From assembly GCF_000980885.2 (NCBI RefSeq), contig NZ_LBDA02000019.1:124001-188000 (forward strand): 64,000 nucleotides of DNA, in the 5' to 3' direction. The translations under genes and the position numbers were made by a program. Shown here in pieces: positions 61,730 through 64,000 of this stretch; within the stretch, counting starts at the first letter, position 1; every line of letters begins with the position of its first letter. The notes under the pieces were generated by a model that saw only the letters and a list, made by a program, of their open reading frames with translations, was not told the origin of the DNA and did not search any database. This DNA is from Streptomyces malaysiense (GTDB lineage: Bacteria; Actinomycetota; Actinomycetes; Streptomycetales; Streptomycetaceae).

Positions 61730-64000
61730 GTGACCATCGCGCCAGCCGAACCGGCTTCAGCCCAGGGCCTGGAGAACGACGGTCCCGGTGCCGCGCTGCT
61801 GCGGACCCTGACCGAGCTGACCGGGGACCTCCCCGACGCCGATCCCGGCCGGGTCGCCGCCGCCGCGCTGCGCGGCCGCTCCGCCCATGCCGACGAGGCG
61901 GAGCTGCGCGAGCTCGCGACCGAGGCAGCGGCCGGCCTGATCTCCGAGGACCCCGCGTACTCGCGGCTCGCCGCCCGGCTGCTGACCGTCTCCATCCGCG
62001 CCGAGGCCGCCTCGCAGGGCGTGACGTCGTTCACCGAGTCGGTCGCCGTCGGACACCGCGAGGGACTCATCGCCGACCGGACGGCCGAGTTCACGCGGAT
62101 CCACGCCGCCCGGCTCGACGACCTGATCGACCGCGCCGCCGACGACCGCTTCGGCTACTTCGGCCTGCGCACCCTGCACAGTCGCTACCTGCTGCGCCAC
62201 CCGATCACCCGTCAGGTCATCGAGACCCCGCAGCACTTCATGCTCCGTGTCGCCGCCGGCCTCGCCGAGGACGACTCGGCCCGCTCCGTGGACGAGGTCG
62301 CCGCGCTCTACGAGCTGATGAGCCGGCTCGACTACCTGCCCTCCTCCCCCACCCTGTTCAACTCCGGCACCCGGCACCCCCAGATGTCGTCCTGCTACCT
62401 CCTCGACTCCCCGCTGGACGAGCTGGACTCCATCTACGACCGCTACCACCAGGTCGCCCGGCTCTCCAAGCACGCGGGCGGCATCGGACTGTCGTACTCC
62501 CGCATCCGCGCCCGCGGTTCGCTGATCCGCGGCACCAACGGGCACTCCAACGGCATCGTGCCGTTCCTGAAGACGCTGGACGCCTCGGTGGCCGCCGTGA
62601 ACCAGGGCGGCCGGCGCAAGGGCGCGGCCGCGGTGTACCTGGAGACCTGGCACTCCGACCTGGAGGAGTTCCTGGAGCTGCGGGACAACACCGGTGAGGA
62701 CGCCCGCCGTACGCACAACCTGAACCTCGCGCACTGGGTGCCGGACGAGTTCATGCGCCGGGTCGACTCCGACGGGCAGTGGTCGCTGTTCTCCCCGGCG
62801 GACGTGCCCGAGCTGGTGGACCTGTACGGCGCGGAGTTCGACGCCGCCTACCGCAGGGCCGAGGAGGCGGGCCTGGCGAGGAAGACCATGCCGGCCCGTG
62901 AGCTGTACGGCCGCATGATGCGCACCCTCGCGCAGACCGGCCAGGGCTGGATGACGTTCAAGGACGCCGCCAACCGCACCGCCAACCAGACCGCCGAGCC
63001 GGGCCAGGTCATCCACTCCTCCAACCTGTGCACGGAGATCCTGGAGGTCACCAACGACGGCGAGACGGCGGTCTGCAACCTCGGCTCCGTCAATCTCGGC
63101 GCCTTCGTGGCCGACGGGGACATCGACTGGGCGCGCCTGGACGAGACCGTGCGCACGGCCGTCACCTTCCTCGACCGCGTGGTGGACATCAACTTCTACC
63201 CGACCGAGCAGGCGGGCCGCTCCAACGCCAAGTGGCGCCCCGTGGGCCTCGGCGCGATGGGCCTTCAGGACGTCTTCTTCAAGCTGCGCCTGCCCTTCGA
63301 CTCCCCCGAGGCGAAGGCGCTGTCCACCCGGATCGCCGAGCGGATCATGCTCGCCGCGTACGAGGCGTCCGCCGACCTCGCCGAGCGCAGCGGCCCGCTG
63401 CCGGCCTGGAAGCTGACCCGTACCGCGCGCGGTGTGCTGCACCCCGACCACTACCTCGTAGAGGAGACCTGGCCCGAGCGCTGGGCGGCGCTGCGGACGC
63501 GGATCGCCGAGGTCGGCCTGCGCAACTCGCTGCTGCTGGCGATCGCGCCGACGGCCACCATCGCCTCCATCGCGGGCGTCTACGAGTGCATCGAGCCGCA
63601 GGTGTCCAACCTGTTCAAGCGCGAGACGCTGTCCGGTGAGTTCCTCCAGGTCAACTCCTACCTGGTGCAGGACCTGAAGAACCTGGGCGTCTGGGACGCG
63701 CGCACCCGGGAGGCGCTGCGCGAGTCCAACGGCTCGGTGCAGGGCTTCGCGTGGATCCCCGAGGAGGTGCGGGCGCTGTACCGCACGGCGTGGGAGATCC
63801 CGCAGCGCGGTCTGATCGACATGGCGGCGGCGCGCACCCCGTTCCTCGACCAGGCGCAGTCCCTGAACCTGTTCATGGAGACGCCGACGATCGGCAAGCT
63901 CTCCTCGATGTACGCGTACGCCTGGAAGTCCGGGCTGAAGACGACGTACTACCTGCGCTCGCGCCCGGCGACCCGTATCGCCCGCGCCGCCCAGGCGCAG
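61730..64000 (+). CDS. nrdA: Class Ia ribonucleotide reductase large subunit, 3' end cut by window
   Basis: At least 757 codons, open to the window end; the frame is not closed. VTIAPAEP at the start is followed by an ATP-cone-like N-domain, then the catalytic barrel: LPSSPTLFNSGTRHPQMSSCYLLDSP (first redox Cys), KHAGGIGLSYSRIRARGS, NLCTEILEVTN with catalytic Cys and Glu, and PTATIASIAGVYECIEPQVSNLF. The final C-terminal CxxC lies beyond the window. It reduces ribonucleotides using a NrdB partner expected just downstream. Led by a B12 riboswitch and NrdR boxes. Confidence 0.96.
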   Translation, partial: MTIAPAEPASAQGLENDGPGAALLRTLTELTGDLPDADPGRVAAAALRGRSAHADEAELRELATEAAAGLISEDPAYSRLAARLLTVSIRAEAASQGVTSFTESVAVGHREGLIADRTAEFTRIHAARLDDLIDRAADDRFGYFGLRTLHSRYLLRHPITRQVIETPQHFMLRVAAGLAEDDSARSVDEVAALYELMSRLDYLPSSPTLFNSGTRHPQMSSCYLLDSPLDELDSIYDRYHQVARLSKHAGGIGLSYSRIRARGSLIRGTNGHSNGIVPFLKTLDASVAAVNQGGRRKGAAAVYLETWHSDLEEFLELRDNTGEDARRTHNLNLAHWVPDEFMRRVDSDGQWSLFSPADVPELVDLYGAEFDAAYRRAEEAGLARKTMPARELYGRMMRTLAQTGQGWMTFKDAANRTANQTAEPGQVIHSSNLCTEILEVTNDGETAVCNLGSVNLGAFVADGDIDWARLDETVRTAVTFLDRVVDINFYPTEQAGRSNAKWRPVGLGAMGLQDVFFKLRLPFDSPEAKALSTRIAERIMLAAYEASADLAERSGPLPAWKLTRTARGVLHPDHYLVEETWPERWAALRTRIAEVGLRNSLLLAIAPTATIASIAGVYECIEPQVSNLFKRETLSGEFLQVNSYLVQDLKNLGVWDARTREALRESNGSVQGFAWIPEEVRALYRTAWEIPQRGLIDMAAARTPFLDQAQSLNLFMETPTIGKLSSMYAYAWKSGLKTTYYLRSRPATRIARAAQAQ

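Overview
This is high-GC actinobacterial chromosome, almost certainly Streptomyces. Codon third positions are nearly always G or C, GTG starts are common, and the window holds genera-specific markers: a WhiB-like regulator (wblE), a conservon (cvnABCD), nickel superoxide dismutase with its peptidase (sodN/sodX), the stress sigma factor sigH with its anti-sigma factor, the GlcNAc regulator dasR, and a riboswitch-led class Ia ribonucleotide reductase. As far as I remember it, the gene order follows the core region of S. coelicolor A3(2) around SCO5225-SCO5305, read in reverse. The region is conserved core rather than an island. No transposase gene, prophage, CRISPR array, tRNA or rRNA was seen. 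The ferritin-like gene through the hutD gene and the nagB-dasR junction look the most accessory-like.

Layout: 0-6 kb, a partial tyrosine phosphatase, a CseA-like lipoprotein coupled to a sensor kinase, and a translationally coupled SEDS protein (FtsW/RodA) plus class B PBP. 6-11.7 kb, a Pro/Gln/Tyr-rich membrane protein, two divergent related di-iron oxygenase-like proteins, a secreted repeat protein, HutD and a TetR regulator. 11.8-18.5 kb, an NlpC/P60 hydrolase, then a conservon reading leftward (kinase-like CvnA, roadblock CvnB, DUF742 CvnC, GTPase CvnD), followed by a styrene-monooxygenase-like flavoprotein. 18.9-27.6 kb, a PP2C-fold protein, MarR, GH25 lysozyme, HspR-type-regulated Lon, a rhomboid-like membrane protein, a spermidine-synthase-fold methyltransferase-like protein, and a two-component pair. 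27.9-31.7 kb, the very large actinobacterial 2-oxoglutarate dehydrogenase E1/E2-like protein (SucA/Kgd).

32-40 kb, a DUF4097-PadR operon with a palindromic operator, a quinone-reductase-like MDR enzyme, malic enzyme, and a glutamate-type ABC importer. 40-45 kb, methyltransferase, CGNR zinc finger protein, sodX and sodN, a PiT transporter, AraC, VOC and DUF952 proteins. 45.3-48 kb, a family 2B encapsulin shell protein (HK97-fold shell with a cyclic-nucleotide-binding-like domain) directly upstream of a polyprenyl diphosphate synthase that has a disordered N-terminal extension. This is a probable self-assembling protein compartment with a terpenoid-precursor enzyme as cargo and is the most remarkable system here. 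48-57 kb, a PLP-dependent D-cysteine desulfhydrase/ACC deaminase-like enzyme, Na+/H+ antiporter, UBP-type zinc finger, anti-sigma factor and sigH, a diacylglycerol-kinase family protein, wblE, and a PdtaS-like sensor kinase. 57-64 kb, nagB and dasR with three dre-like DasR boxes, an SSS transporter with its DUF3311 partner, then NrdR-like boxes, a cobalamin riboswitch and the start of nrdA.

Regulatory DNA is unusually readable: a HAIR box (lon), dre boxes (nagB, dasR), paired NrdR-like boxes and a B12 riboswitch (nrdA), a CRP-like palindrome (wblE), a sigma-B-type GGGTAC promoter (sigH operon), and many strong hairpins between convergent genes. The absence of dasABCD between nagB and dasR, replaced by a 107-bp element with 31-bp inverted repeats, is a notable local rearrangement relative to S. 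coelicolor.
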